Of a stretch of DNA of 64,000 nucleotides, positions 9,435-17,694 are shown in pieces (position 1 is the stretch's first letter; the number at the start of each line of letters is the position of its first letter). The notes under the pieces are model-generated. The model was not told the origin of the DNA. It saw nothing but the letters and a program-made list of their open reading frames with translations, and made no database searches. Both the position numbers and the translations under genes were made by a program. The DNA is from Bog-159 sp035308525 (GTDB lineage: Bacteria; Acidobacteriota; Terriglobia; Bryobacterales; Bryobacteraceae), in NCBI GenBank assembly GCA_035308525.1, contig DATGGM010000030.1:1-64000 (forward strand), in the 5' to 3' direction.

Positions 9435-10646
9435 CTAGCCGGGCGCGGACACCAGGCAAGCCTCGATCTTCCGCCGTAAGAAGCGGCGCTCCGGCTCCGA
9501 GCACGGGCATTCCAGCGCCGCGCGAAAGCATGCCGCGGCTTCGGCGCGCTGTTCGAGCTCCAGAAGCAGGTGCCCGCGCACAGCCAGCAACAGGTAGTAA
9601 TCGCGCAGCTTGGGATCGTTGGCCAGAGGCTCGATGGCCGCCAAAGCCTCCGCCGCGCCGCGCACCCTGGCGACGGCCACGGCGCGATTCAGCGCCACCA
9701 CAGGCGACGGGTTCAGCGCGAACAGTTGATCGTACATCCCCAGAATCATGGGCCAGTCGCGGGATTGCGGGTCAACCGCGCGTGCATGGGTGGCCTCGAT
9801 GGCCGCCTGCACGTGATATTCGGAGACCTCGCCGCCGGACATCGAGCGATCGAAGTGATGGAATCCGAGAGCAATCAGGCGCTGGTCCCAACGGGAGCGA
9901 TCCTGGTGTTCGAGCAGAATCAGGTCACCCGATTCATCCACGCGTGCGGGCAGGCGCGCGGTCTCCAGCGCCATCAGGGCCACCAGCGCGTGCGCGCGCG
10001 GCGCGGCAATGGTAGAGGCCGCTACCAGCCGTCCCAGCCGCAGCGCCTCCAGGCACAGCTCCTGCCGGATCAGGTCTTCACCTGCGTGGGCGGCGTAGCC
10101 TTCGTTGAACATGAAGTAAATGACTTCGAGCACCGAATCGAGACGCCGCCGTAGCTCGGGCCCGTGGGGCATCTCGAGTGTCAAGTGTCCCTCGCGGATC
10201 TGGCGCTTGGAGCGCACCAGCCGCTGAGCGACGGCGGTATCCTCTGCCAGAAATGCGCGGGCAATCTCACGTACACCGAATCCGCCAACGGTTTTCAGGC
10301 TCAGGGCCACCCGCGCGTCGCGCGAAATCTCCGGGTGGCAGCACATGAATATCAGGCGCAGCTCGTCGTCCCGGAGCTGCTCTTCCAGGTCGGGATCGTC
10401 GGCCGGCGCGGCGGCTGCCAGGGAGAGATCCGCCACGATGGCTTCCGTCTTGTCGCCCAGCAAACGGCGATGGCGAACCGCGTCGATGGCGATATTGTGC
10501 GCGACGCGGAACAACCAGGCGGCGGCATTCTCCGGTACGCCCTGGTACGGCCAAGTCTGCAGCGCACGGAGCATGGCCTCTTGTACGGTCTCCTCCGCAA
10601 GTTCCAACTGCGCCGGGCCGAGCAGACGCGTGAGATGCGCGACCAT
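9435..10646 (-). CDS. ECF42-type sigma factor with C-terminal TPR-like region
   Basis: RNA polymerase sigma factor of the ECF42 group: sigma2 (LTRLLGPAQLELAEETVQEAMLRAL and the following helix AWLFRVAHNIAID), sigma4 (VALSLKTVGGFGVREIARAFL), then a long helical C-terminal extension beginning near EVIYFMFNEGYAA and ending in TPR-like helices. This group is typically encoded next to DGPF/YCII proteins, as here. The conserved N-terminus normally starts earlier. Upstream of the ATG at 10646 the same frame encodes LLEHLFRRQAGR, which fits the family, yet back to the in-frame stop that frame contains no ATG, GTG or TTG. The true start may be a CTG near 10682 or 10697, or the protein may start late. 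Confidence 0.9.
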   Translation of the reverse strand: MVAHLTRLLGPAQLELAEETVQEAMLRALQTWPYQGVPENAAAWLFRVAHNIAIDAVRHRRLLGDKTEAIVADLSLAAAAPADDPDLEEQLRDDELRLIFMCCHPEISRDARVALSLKTVGGFGVREIARAFLAEDTAVAQRLVRSKRQIREGHLTLEMPHGPELRRRLDSVLEVIYFMFNEGYAAHAGEDLIRQELCLEALRLGRLVAASTIAAPRAHALVALMALETARLPARVDESGDLILLEHQDRSRWDQRLIALGFHHFDRSMSGGEVSEYHVQAAIEATHARAVDPQSRDWPMILGMYDQLFALNPSPVVALNRAVAVARVRGAAEALAAIEPLANDPKLRDYYLLLAVRGHLLLELEQRAEAAACFRAALECPCSEPERRFLRRKIEACLVSAPG

Positions 10647-10705
10647 TCGGCCCGCCTGCCTCCGGAACAGGTGTTCCAGCAGCGATCCGGCTTCGGGAGA
10701 TACAG

Positions 10706-11044
10706 CTACATTGCCCAGACTTGCCTCACCTCAATGGTGCCGCCGTACTGCAACTGCGGATGATCGAGCGCCAGCCGCACGGCCTCGTCGTAGTCCGCGG
10801 CTTCGATGGTGTAGTAGCCCCCTAGAATCTCCTTGGTCTCACTGTAGGGACCGTCGGTCGTTCGCGTCTGGCCATTCACCGAACGCATGACCCGCCCCGC
10901 GTCTTCCGTAAGGCGGTGAGAGTCACGGGTGAACGACTTCTTGGTCCACGCCATGTACTTCTCGGTGGCTTTCTGCATTTCCTCGGGGCTGAGCTGCGAC
11001 CAGCCGGCCGGATCGTTGTAGAGCAAGAGCATGAATTGTGCCAT
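10706..11044 (-). CDS. YCII/DGPF-domain protein, partner of the ECF42 sigma factor
   Basis: A 112-residue protein of the YCII-related superfamily. The DGPYSETKE stretch is the DGPF signature, followed by the conserved YYTIEAADYDEAVRLA and a C-terminal strand GTIEVRQV. It has no signal peptide. Genes of this family habitually accompany ECF42 sigma factors, and this one lies directly upstream of such a gene on the same strand, ending inside the likely sigma N-terminal coding frame. How it acts on the sigma factor is not established. The start ATG at 11044 follows AGGAGACAACC on the minus strand. Confidence 0.9.
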   Translation of the reverse strand: MAQFMLLLYNDPAGWSQLSPEEMQKATEKYMAWTKKSFTRDSHRLTEDAGRVMRSVNGQTRTTDGPYSETKEILGGYYTIEAADYDEAVRLALDHPQLQYGGTIEVRQVWAM

Positions 11045-11053
11045 GGTTGTCTC

Positions 11054-11578
11054 CTATTTTACTCGCGTGTATTGGAAAGCCTCGGCCATCTTTCGTTGGC
11101 CGTTTTCGTAGAATTCCCACTCGCTGGCGAAGTGGTTATTATCGCCCACGCGGATCCTGACGTTGTGCATGTGGCCGGCGCCCGGACCGGCCAGATTGGT
11201 GGCGTCCAGAAACTGGAACTCCACTTCCCCGGTTTCGGGATTGAACGAGCGCGCTTGCATGCGCGGCTGGTTGCCCGCCATGCAGTAATGGGTCAACAGC
11301 AGGCGGTCGCCATCCAGGTAGTAGACGGTCATCATTTCGGGCATCTTTTCGCCGGTTTCCCGCTCCACCAGCGATGTGCCGCCGGCGATCAGGCCGAGCG
11401 TGAGATGGACCTTCCCCATCTGGGTCTCGGCCTCCCATTCGCCCACCAGGGTCTTGAGCCGGTTATAGGCGGCCGGACCGGGGACAGTTTCCGATTTTGG
11501 GCCGGCGGCCAGAGCTGCCCCGGCGGCCAGGGTGGCAATTGCGATCGAAAGCGCGATCAAAATAAGGTGTCGTTTCAT
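11054..11578 (-). CDS. Small secreted protein of unknown function
   Basis: 174 residues starting at the ATG at 11578, chosen because it gives a classic signal peptide (MKRHLILIALSIAIATLAAGAALA) and is preceded by AGGAGAAACC. The mature part contains a beta-rich domain (GEWEAETQMGKVHLTLG, LIAGGTSLVERE, YYLDGDRLLLTHYCMAGNQPRM). This resembles DUF1579/lipocalin-like proteins often found with ECF regulators, but the match was not checked. It lies 9 bases upstream of the DGPF gene and is probably the first gene of the ECF42 operon, so it may be an envelope component or target of that regulon. Confidence 0.78.
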   Translation of the reverse strand: MKRHLILIALSIAIATLAAGAALAAGPKSETVPGPAAYNRLKTLVGEWEAETQMGKVHLTLGLIAGGTSLVERETGEKMPEMMTVYYLDGDRLLLTHYCMAGNQPRMQARSFNPETGEVEFQFLDATNLAGPGAGHMHNVRIRVGDNNHFASEWEFYENGQRKMAEAFQYTRVK

Positions 11579-11592
11579 TGGTTTCTCCTGTG

Positions 11593-11614
11593 GAACAGGG
11601 CGTCTGGCCTGTTC
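11593..11614. promoter_or_regulatory. Inverted repeat GAACAGG-N8-CCTGTTC
   Basis: A perfect 7-bp inverted repeat with an 8-base spacer lies 15 bases upstream of the start codon of the secreted-protein/ECF42 operon, in the 130-base divergent region shared with the TolC gene. It could be an operator or a leader hairpin just ahead of the ribosome-binding site. GAAC...GTTC half-sites resemble LexA boxes of some phyla, but the spacing does not identify a regulator. Confidence 0.45.
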
Positions 11615-11708
11615 TACGCAATAACGAACCGGCGTCGCGGAAATCGACATTCAAGTGCAAAAATTCTAAGCGAAAAGACGTATTGAAACGTCCAACTATA
11701 GATATCCC

Positions 11709-13337
11709 ATGCTCTTGCGATCCATTTTTGCCGGCTTTTTGCTGGCCGCGGCTGCCTTCGCGCAGCTTGCCTGGTTCCCCAAGCCATCTTATTTCCGTCA
11801 AACCTTCGCGCGGCCGGTGACGAAGGTGGAACTGCAAGCCCCGGTGCGTCTGCCGGATTACGTGGTGGGGGGCAAGCTGGAACTCTCGCTGCGATCGTAT
11901 TTGGACCTGGTGATGGCCAATAACACCGATATCGCGATTCAGCGTCTCAACGTGGACGTGGCCGAGAATGCCATTACGCGCGCCTTTGCCGCGTTTGATC
12001 CCCTGGCCACCGCCAGCTTCAGCGACACGGAGCAACGCAACCCATCAACAAACCAGCTTGCCGGCGCTTCCACGCTGGTGCAGTTTTCGCAGCCTGCCAA
12101 CTTCAACTACAGCCAGACGCTGCCGACCGGCCTGCAGTACAATGTCAACTTTGCCGCGTCGAAGCTGTCAACCAACAGCGGCTATTACTTTTACAATCCG
12201 TCGCTGAGCTCCACTCTGGGCGTTTTCATCTCGCAGCCCCTGATCAAGAATCGCGGCCCCTTCATCAACCGCCTGCCCATCAGCGTGGCCACCAGCCGCT
12301 TGCGCAAGACGCATTACGATTTGACGACCAGCATGCTGCAACTGGTGAGCGCCGCCGAGAACGCCTATTGGGACGCGGTGCTGGCGCGCGAAACCCTGCG
12401 CGTCGCGGAAAGCGCGCGGGATCTTGCGGACCAGGCCTTGAAGCGCGCGCAACGCGAGCTGGAGTTAGGCGCGCTCTCTCCGCTGGACATCTATAATCCG
12501 GAGCAACAATATGCTACCTCGCAGATCGGCGTGTCCCAAGCGCAATACTTCCTGCAGCAGACCTGGGACGCACTGCGCAGGCAGATGGGCGCCGACCTGG
12601 ACCCGCAGATCCGTTTGCTGCCGATTGAGCTGACCGAAACTGTGGGCCCCGCCGTTGAGGCGCCGGCCATCGACCGCGAGAAGGAGGTTCAGAAAGGTCT
12701 GGCTAACCGCCCGGACGTGAAGTCGGCCAGGCAAAACCTGGACATCGATGACCTGGCCATCCGAGGGGCCAATAACGAACTGCTGCCGGACCTGGAACTG
12801 ACGGCCGCTTACACCACGCAGGGGTTGGGCGGCATCTTCTATCCGTCGAGCGGCACGACGGGGACGTCGGCGGCAGTGCCGGGCGGCCTGGGGGATGCTT
12901 TGAGCCAGATGTTCGGCTTTGGCTACCCGATGTATTCCGTGGGGCTAACGCTGCGGCTGCCGATCAAGAATCACCTTGCGTCGGCGGACATGGCGGATGC
13001 GCTGGTGGCCAAGAAGCGCGACGCACTGAACGTGCGCACGGTCGAGCAACAGGTGCGGCTGGATGTGGTTACGGCCGTGAGCCTGGTGGAATCCAGCAAA
13101 GACGCCATGAAGCTGGCGGTGGTGGCGCGCGATTTCTCGCAGAAGTACCTGGAATCGGAACAAAAAAAATACGAGCTGGGCAACAGCACCATCTTCTTTG
13201 TCCTGCAGGCGCAGGGCGCGCTGGTGAATGCCGAATCGAGCGTGGTGCAGAACTCGGTGAGCTACCGCCGGAACCTGATGAACCTGCTGTTGCGGACGGG
13301 TGATTTACTGGAAGCGCGCGGGATCGTGGTGCAGTAA
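11709..13337 (+). CDS. TolC-family outer-membrane efflux protein
   Basis: A 542-residue outer-membrane channel subunit with an N-terminal signal peptide (MLLRSIFAGFLLAAAAFAQ). It has the two outer_membrane_efflux repeats of the TolC family: a first helical hairpin around AENAYWDAVLARETLRVAESARDLADQALKRAQRELELG, and the matching second half around VEQQVRLDVVTAVSLVESSKDAMKLAVVARDFSQKYLESEQ. Transmembrane strands and periplasmic alpha-barrel should assemble as a trimer. No inner-membrane pump or membrane-fusion gene is adjacent, so the transported substrate is unknown. It is divergent from the ECF42 operon and converges on the kinase gene. Confidence 0.9.
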   Translation: MLLRSIFAGFLLAAAAFAQLAWFPKPSYFRQTFARPVTKVELQAPVRLPDYVVGGKLELSLRSYLDLVMANNTDIAIQRLNVDVAENAITRAFAAFDPLATASFSDTEQRNPSTNQLAGASTLVQFSQPANFNYSQTLPTGLQYNVNFAASKLSTNSGYYFYNPSLSSTLGVFISQPLIKNRGPFINRLPISVATSRLRKTHYDLTTSMLQLVSAAENAYWDAVLARETLRVAESARDLADQALKRAQRELELGALSPLDIYNPEQQYATSQIGVSQAQYFLQQTWDALRRQMGADLDPQIRLLPIELTETVGPAVEAPAIDREKEVQKGLANRPDVKSARQNLDIDDLAIRGANNELLPDLELTAAYTTQGLGGIFYPSSGTTGTSAAVPGGLGDALSQMFGFGYPMYSVGLTLRLPIKNHLASADMADALVAKKRDALNVRTVEQQVRLDVVTAVSLVESSKDAMKLAVVARDFSQKYLESEQKKYELGNSTIFFVLQAQGALVNAESSVVQNSVSYRRNLMNLLLRTGDLLEARGIVVQ

Positions 13338-13348
13338 TGCGCCCAGGA

Positions 13349-16039
13349 TCAGCGCAGGCTCACCGATGTAATGGCTTCGAGCTCGGTGCGTCTGTAGCTA
13401 CCTCTCCCATTTTGTGGCGGCGCAAGTGCGGCGAGAGCCTTTTGGGCGGCCTGCGCGGCGTCCTTTCCGGGGCCGCGCGCGTTTAGCGCGATGGCCAGAT
13501 AATACAGCGCGGACGCGTCGTCAGGTTGCCGGACCTGCGCGTACTTCCCGGCATAGACAACTGCGCGCGCGCCGTCCCGTAGCGTCAGTGGTTCGATGCG
13601 CGCATAAGCCTCGCATGCGGATACCAGCGCTTGCGGTGCGGCATCCGGCTGGTCCGCGATTCTTCGCAGTTCCGACAGTGCGGCTGTCCCCAGGCTCAAG
13701 GCCGTTTTCTGATCGCCGGCCCGTGCCAATAGGGTGGCGAGGCGATACCGATGATAGCCCAGCGAAATGCTCCACGATTGATTGGCGGGGTCCTTGGCCA
13801 CCAGATCACCCATCAGGGAAACCAGACGCCGCGAAATCTCCGAGGCGCGCGCAGTATTTCCCTGCCAGTCATAGAGATCCAGAAAGGCCTCCAGTATCAC
13901 TACCACGTCGTATTTCGCGCGGGCATCCTCGGGATCGGCAGCCAGGGCATCCTCAAATACCCGATCGGACCGGTTCAGGAACTGCTCGGAGTCGGCCCAT
14001 TGCTGCAGATCGCGAAACCCGCCTCCGATCTTTCGCTGATATTGCGCGCGAAAACGGATATTTGCGGGGCGATTCCGCTCCTCCGGCGGCAATTCATCGT
14101 TGGCCCGCAATGCCTGCTGATATTCGTCGAGCGCCTTTTCGGGATCGGAGAAAGCATACAGATCTCCCAGCTTCATGCGATTGAGGCCGATTCCGCGCAG
14201 CGCCCGCCACATGTGCGGATCTTTTCGAAACATCTCCTGGTCGAGCCCAATAGCGCGGCGGTACTCGGGCGCCGCTTGGCCCGGATGGCTTAAGCTGGCT
14301 GTACCGGGTTGGCCGTAAACGTCTCCCAGCAACTGATGCGTGATGGCGGCTTCGAGCAGCGCCGGCACCGTCGACGCCGATTGCACCATGCGGTCGAGGA
14401 AGGTGGCCGCTTCCACCAGGTTCGCGACGGCGTCTTTGGTTTTTCCAGCGCCGAAGTCGACCTCACCGATCGTGCGATCGACCAGCGCTACCGTCTTAAG
14501 CGAGGCCAGGTCGCCAGGCTTCAGGGTCAACTGTTCCGCAGCCAGCGACCGTGCCTTTTTGAGGTTTGTCAGCGCCCCCGCCGTATCCCCGAGGTTCTGC
14601 ACGTATGGACTGGCCTGCAACTCGCCGAGCTGCCGGTAGGCCTCGGCAAGATCCAACCGCAGCTTGGAATCCTGCGCGGACTGCGCAGCCATCTGATCCA
14701 GGCTCTTCACCACGCGGGTGACCAGTATGCGCTGTGCGGGCGTGGAACCGGGCACATCCGTGATGGCGTCCTTCAACTCGAACAGCAGCATGGTTGTCAG
14801 CGAGCGCAAGTCCGCGTAGCGGCCCTGTGCAAGGCGCGCTTCATACAACGCGATCAGCGCCGCACCCAATAGGCCGATAACGAATAGCGCCGCCGCGCTC
14901 ACCGGCAGCCAGCGCCGGCGGACAAACTTGCCGGATCGGTATACCATCGTCTGAGGGCGCGCGCGGACGGGTCGCCGTTCCAGGAAATTCTCCACATCAT
15001 CGGCAAACTGGCGCACCGATGCATACCGCCTTGCCGGCTCGTTCTCCAACGCTCTCATTAAGATCGGTGACAGGTCACCTTTGAGCGTGCGGCTCAGTTG
15101 CTCGCGGGATATCGAGCGGTTGGCGGCAGCTTCAGCGGTGACGGCCGTCGAAGGAGGCTTCGCCGGTATGTTGTCCGCGGCGCGGTTCAACTCGCTCAAC
15201 ACGGAGTTCGGATCGCCGAACGGCCAAGCGCCGCACAACAGCTCATACAGCACCACACCCAACGAGAAGATGTCCGTGGACGTGTTGACATGCTGGCCGC
15301 GAAGTTGTTCGGGGCTGGCGTAGCGCGGAGTCAGCAGGCGAAGGCGTGTCACTGTCACATCGCCGTCACCGGATGCCAGCGACGCTGTTCCGAAATCCAG
15401 CAGCTTTACGGAGCCCTCGGCATTCACCATGATGTTTCCCGGCTTCAGATCGCGATGGACGATCAGGTTGCGGTGCGCATAATCCACTGCTTCGCACACT
15501 TGCAGGAAGATGCGCAGCCGGGCTTCCACATCGAGCTTGTGCCGGTCGCAATAACGGTCGATGGTCTCCCCTTCGACATATTCGGTGATCAGGTACGGAT
15601 CGCCGGCCGACGAGACGCCCCCGTCCAGCAGGCGGGTAATGTGATCGTGGTGGAGGGCTGCGAGCACCTGCCGCTCAGTCTCGAACTTCCGCAGAAACTC
15701 CGGGCCCGCCAGGTACCCCGCCATGACCTTCACGGCCACCTTGTGGTCGAACTGGCCGTCCGCGCGGTGGGCCAGATATACGGCGCTCATACCCCCGCGT
15801 CCCAGTAACGCGTCGGCACGGTAAGCGCCGAACTGTGCGCTGGGAATGATGGGATCAGATGAAGGCCCAACCGCAGTGGCGTGCTGCAACTGCGCGCGGG
15901 CCTCTAATAAGGACAGAACGTCCTGGGCCAAGGCTCCATCACCTGCGCACTGAGCCGAGATCCAAGCGGCGCGGTCCGCGCCGGCCGGAAATTCGAGTGC
16001 CTGATGAAACAAAGACTCAATCTGGCTGATCCGGGACAA
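13349..16039 (-). CDS. Membrane serine/threonine kinase with TPR sensor region
   Basis: An 896-residue PknB-like kinase. A short N-terminal helical region typical of acidobacterial kinases precedes the kinase domain (about 72-350): glycine loop GRGGMSAVY near 80-88, Lys104 in VAVKV, HRDLKPGN from 195, and DFG at 215-217. A single transmembrane helix follows (about 378-397, LPVSAAALFVIGLLGAALIALY). A long extracytoplasmic region rich in TPR-like helices (about 430-880) probably binds ligands or partner proteins. The gene lies 50 bases downstream of an ECF sigma gene on the same strand. The pair is probably one regulatory unit in which the kinase controls sigma activity by phosphorylation, an inference from family context. 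Confidence 0.93.
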   Translation of the reverse strand: MSRISQIESLFHQALEFPAGADRAAWISAQCAGDGALAQDVLSLLEARAQLQHATAVGPSSDPIIPSAQFGAYRADALLGRGGMSAVYLAHRADGQFDHKVAVKVMAGYLAGPEFLRKFETERQVLAALHHDHITRLLDGGVSSAGDPYLITEYVEGETIDRYCDRHKLDVEARLRIFLQVCEAVDYAHRNLIVHRDLKPGNIMVNAEGSVKLLDFGTASLASGDGDVTVTRLRLLTPRYASPEQLRGQHVNTSTDIFSLGVVLYELLCGAWPFGDPNSVLSELNRAADNIPAKPPSTAVTAEAAANRSISREQLSRTLKGDLSPILMRALENEPARRYASVRQFADDVENFLERRPVRARPQTMVYRSGKFVRRRWLPVSAAALFVIGLLGAALIALYEARLAQGRYADLRSLTTMLLFELKDAITDVPGSTPAQRILVTRVVKSLDQMAAQSAQDSKLRLDLAEAYRQLGELQASPYVQNLGDTAGALTNLKKARSLAAEQLTLKPGDLASLKTVALVDRTIGEVDFGAGKTKDAVANLVEAATFLDRMVQSASTVPALLEAAITHQLLGDVYGQPGTASLSHPGQAAPEYRRAIGLDQEMFRKDPHMWRALRGIGLNRMKLGDLYAFSDPEKALDEYQQALRANDELPPEERNRPANIRFRAQYQRKIGGGFRDLQQWADSEQFLNRSDRVFEDALAADPEDARAKYDVVVILEAFLDLYDWQGNTARASEISRRLVSLMGDLVAKDPANQSWSISLGYHRYRLATLLARAGDQKTALSLGTAALSELRRIADQPDAAPQALVSACEAYARIEPLTLRDGARAVVYAGKYAQVRQPDDASALYYLAIALNARGPGKDAAQAAQKALAALAPPQNGRGSYRRTELEAITSVSLR

Positions 16040-16089
16040 GTCTTCCGCACCCTCTCCCCCAGAGTAGCGTAGTGCCTGCGAGTTTCACC

Positions 16090-16689
16090 TCATTTTTCCT
16101 GAGATGGCGGAGAAGATGGGCCGGAGAGCCGCCGGTAGATCCAGGCCTTGGCGAATTCCAGGTCGCGATCCACCGTGGCGCGCGAAACTTTCAGAATGTC
16201 GGCGGTCTCCTCGTTGGTGCAGCCCAGGAAGAAGCGGAGCTCCAGGACTCGCACTTTGCGCTCGTCGATGGCCTCCAGCTGATGGAGAGCCTCGTCGAAG
16301 GCCAGCATGTCTTCGCTGGTGGCATCGATCCAGGCGATCTCTTCGTGCAGCGGCACCCGGGTGGTGGACCCCGGCCGTTTCATGGCGCGCGACTGGCGGG
16401 CGTAATCGATGAGGATCATGCGCATCAACTGGGCCGCAAACGCATAGAAATGCCGGCGGTCGGTCAATTCGACCTTGCGCACCTGCACGAGCCGCAAATA
16501 TAGCTCATTGACCAGGCCGGTAGCCTGTAGCGTGTGGCCCCGATTCTCCCGCCGCAGGTACCCGGCGGCAATAGCGCGCAGATCATCGTACGCCAGCGAC
16601 GCGAGACTCGCCAGGGCTTCCCGGTCTCCCTCCTTCCAGCGATGCAGCAGCCGCGTGATGTCACGCTGAACTGGGTCCTCGGGGGGCAT
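16090..16689 (-). CDS. ECF sigma factor (TIGR02999-like)
   Basis: A 199-residue extracytoplasmic-function sigma factor. Region 2 runs from about 10 to 105, with LLHRWKEGDREALASL, YDDLRAIAAGYLRRE, ATGLVNELYLRL and FYAFAAQLMRMILIDYARQ. Region 4 is about 135-185, with VLELRFFLGCTNEETADILKVSRATVDRDLEFAKAWI. This is the acidobacterial/planctomycete group that is commonly kinase-linked and lacks a conventional anti-sigma gene. The TPR-tailed kinase gene follows it in the same direction. Its promoter lies in the 87-base region shared with the divergent secreted-protein gene, so both could be regulated together. Confidence 0.93.
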   Translation of the reverse strand: MPPEDPVQRDITRLLHRWKEGDREALASLASLAYDDLRAIAAGYLRRENRGHTLQATGLVNELYLRLVQVRKVELTDRRHFYAFAAQLMRMILIDYARQSRAMKRPGSTTRVPLHEEIAWIDATSEDMLAFDEALHQLEAIDERKVRVLELRFFLGCTNEETADILKVSRATVDRDLEFAKAWIYRRLSGPSSPPSQEK

Positions 16690-16776
16690 GGAACTGATGG
16701 TACCTACCCCATCTTACGCGAGCATGAGGCAGTTTGCACTTGTTTCACGCTGAGTCGAGTGTAGGAGGGAGTTGCA

Positions 16777-17352
16777 ATGGTTTCCAACGGATCGAAAGTG
16801 GTGATGCTGGCGGTGTCTTTACTAGCCATTTCCAGCCTACGTGCCGGCGATCGTTCCATTCCAGGCGGGCCGGCGATGGGCAGCGCCGCAGCGCGAAGGA
16901 TGGCGCCAGGCTCCACGATCTGCGTCGCCCCTTTCAGGAATATGAGCGGGCGAGCCATCGGCATGACCGGCATCGAAGATCAGCTCGCCGCGCAGCTCAA
17001 CGGGATCGGCTATCGCGCCGGGAAGCCTGGCGAGCTGGGATCGTGTGATGCTGTCGTGCACACCGAGATCGTGCACCTCGCCGGCAATGCACGCATGCGC
17101 GTTGAAGTAGAATTCCGTCTGGTGCTCGCCGGCGAGCAGGCCCCCCGCCTCTCGGCAACCGCGGGAGGCAAAAGCTCCAAGCCCGCCAGGCGGCGTCCTT
17201 TTGTGGGTTCGTTTGTTCCTGCCCGGCCGGATAGCTCCACCGCGGAGCGCGAGGCAATTCTTTCGGCGCTCGCGGAACAGTCCCGTAAGATCCAGGCGGC
17301 CCAGCGCGATGGGATGGCGCTCTATGTCGGCGCCGGCAGTCAGCCTGAGTAA
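16777..17352 (+). CDS. Small exported protein of unknown function
   Basis: A 191-residue protein with an N-terminal hydrophobic segment (VVMLAVSLLAISSLRAG) compatible with a signal peptide. The ATG follows a strong AGGAGGGA ribosome-binding sequence. The mature part has ICVAPFRNMSGRAIGMTGIEDQLAAQLNGIGYRAG, which looks like the 'vital/putative lipoprotein activity assembly' motif of secreted nucleotide-fold proteins (a beta strand, then a helix sensing an amphipathic core). A basic low-complexity stretch follows (about 125-140), then a helical tail. It is divergent from the ECF sigma factor and may belong to its regulon. No function can be assigned. Confidence 0.68.
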   Translation: MVSNGSKVVMLAVSLLAISSLRAGDRSIPGGPAMGSAAARRMAPGSTICVAPFRNMSGRAIGMTGIEDQLAAQLNGIGYRAGKPGELGSCDAVVHTEIVHLAGNARMRVEVEFRLVLAGEQAPRLSATAGGKSSKPARRRPFVGSFVPARPDSSTAEREAILSALAEQSRKIQAAQRDGMALYVGAGSQPE

Positions 17353-17694
17353 CAGTTCATAAGTAAACCTGTTCACTACTTCAACGGAATCCCCTAATCC
17401 AAGTTAGTCCCTTCTACCCTCCGTAAATATCTTTCTGATACAGTGTCACCAGAAGCACGGTTCCTTCGGGCAAGGTCTGTAAACATTGCCGCGCCCATCT
17501 TGCATGTAGAACTGGCCAGCCTTATTATTGGCAAAGGCCAGCGACACGGGGAACAGTCGATAACGTAACAGTGGCACCTAAGTCGAAACCACTAAGTCCC
17601 GGGTTTACAAGTTACCAACGTCATGAAGTAAGTAACGGGATGGTGTGTCACTCTTGTAACCAGCATCAGACAAATAGTGAATGAGGAGATATCT
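17353..17694. other. Intergenic leader ahead of the ferritin-like gene; no gene seen
   Basis: 342 bases of lower GC content with no convincing coding frame, tRNA or recognised riboswitch. Two weak hairpin-type repeats are visible: CTGGCC at 17512-17517 with GGCCAG at 17536-17541, and AGTGG at 17570-17574 with CCACT at 17589-17593. The second is followed by repeated CTAAGTC words. The end carries the strong ribosome-binding sequence GAGGAG for the next gene. The length suggests a long 5' leader or a regulatory region, but nothing specific can be named. Confidence 0.4.
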
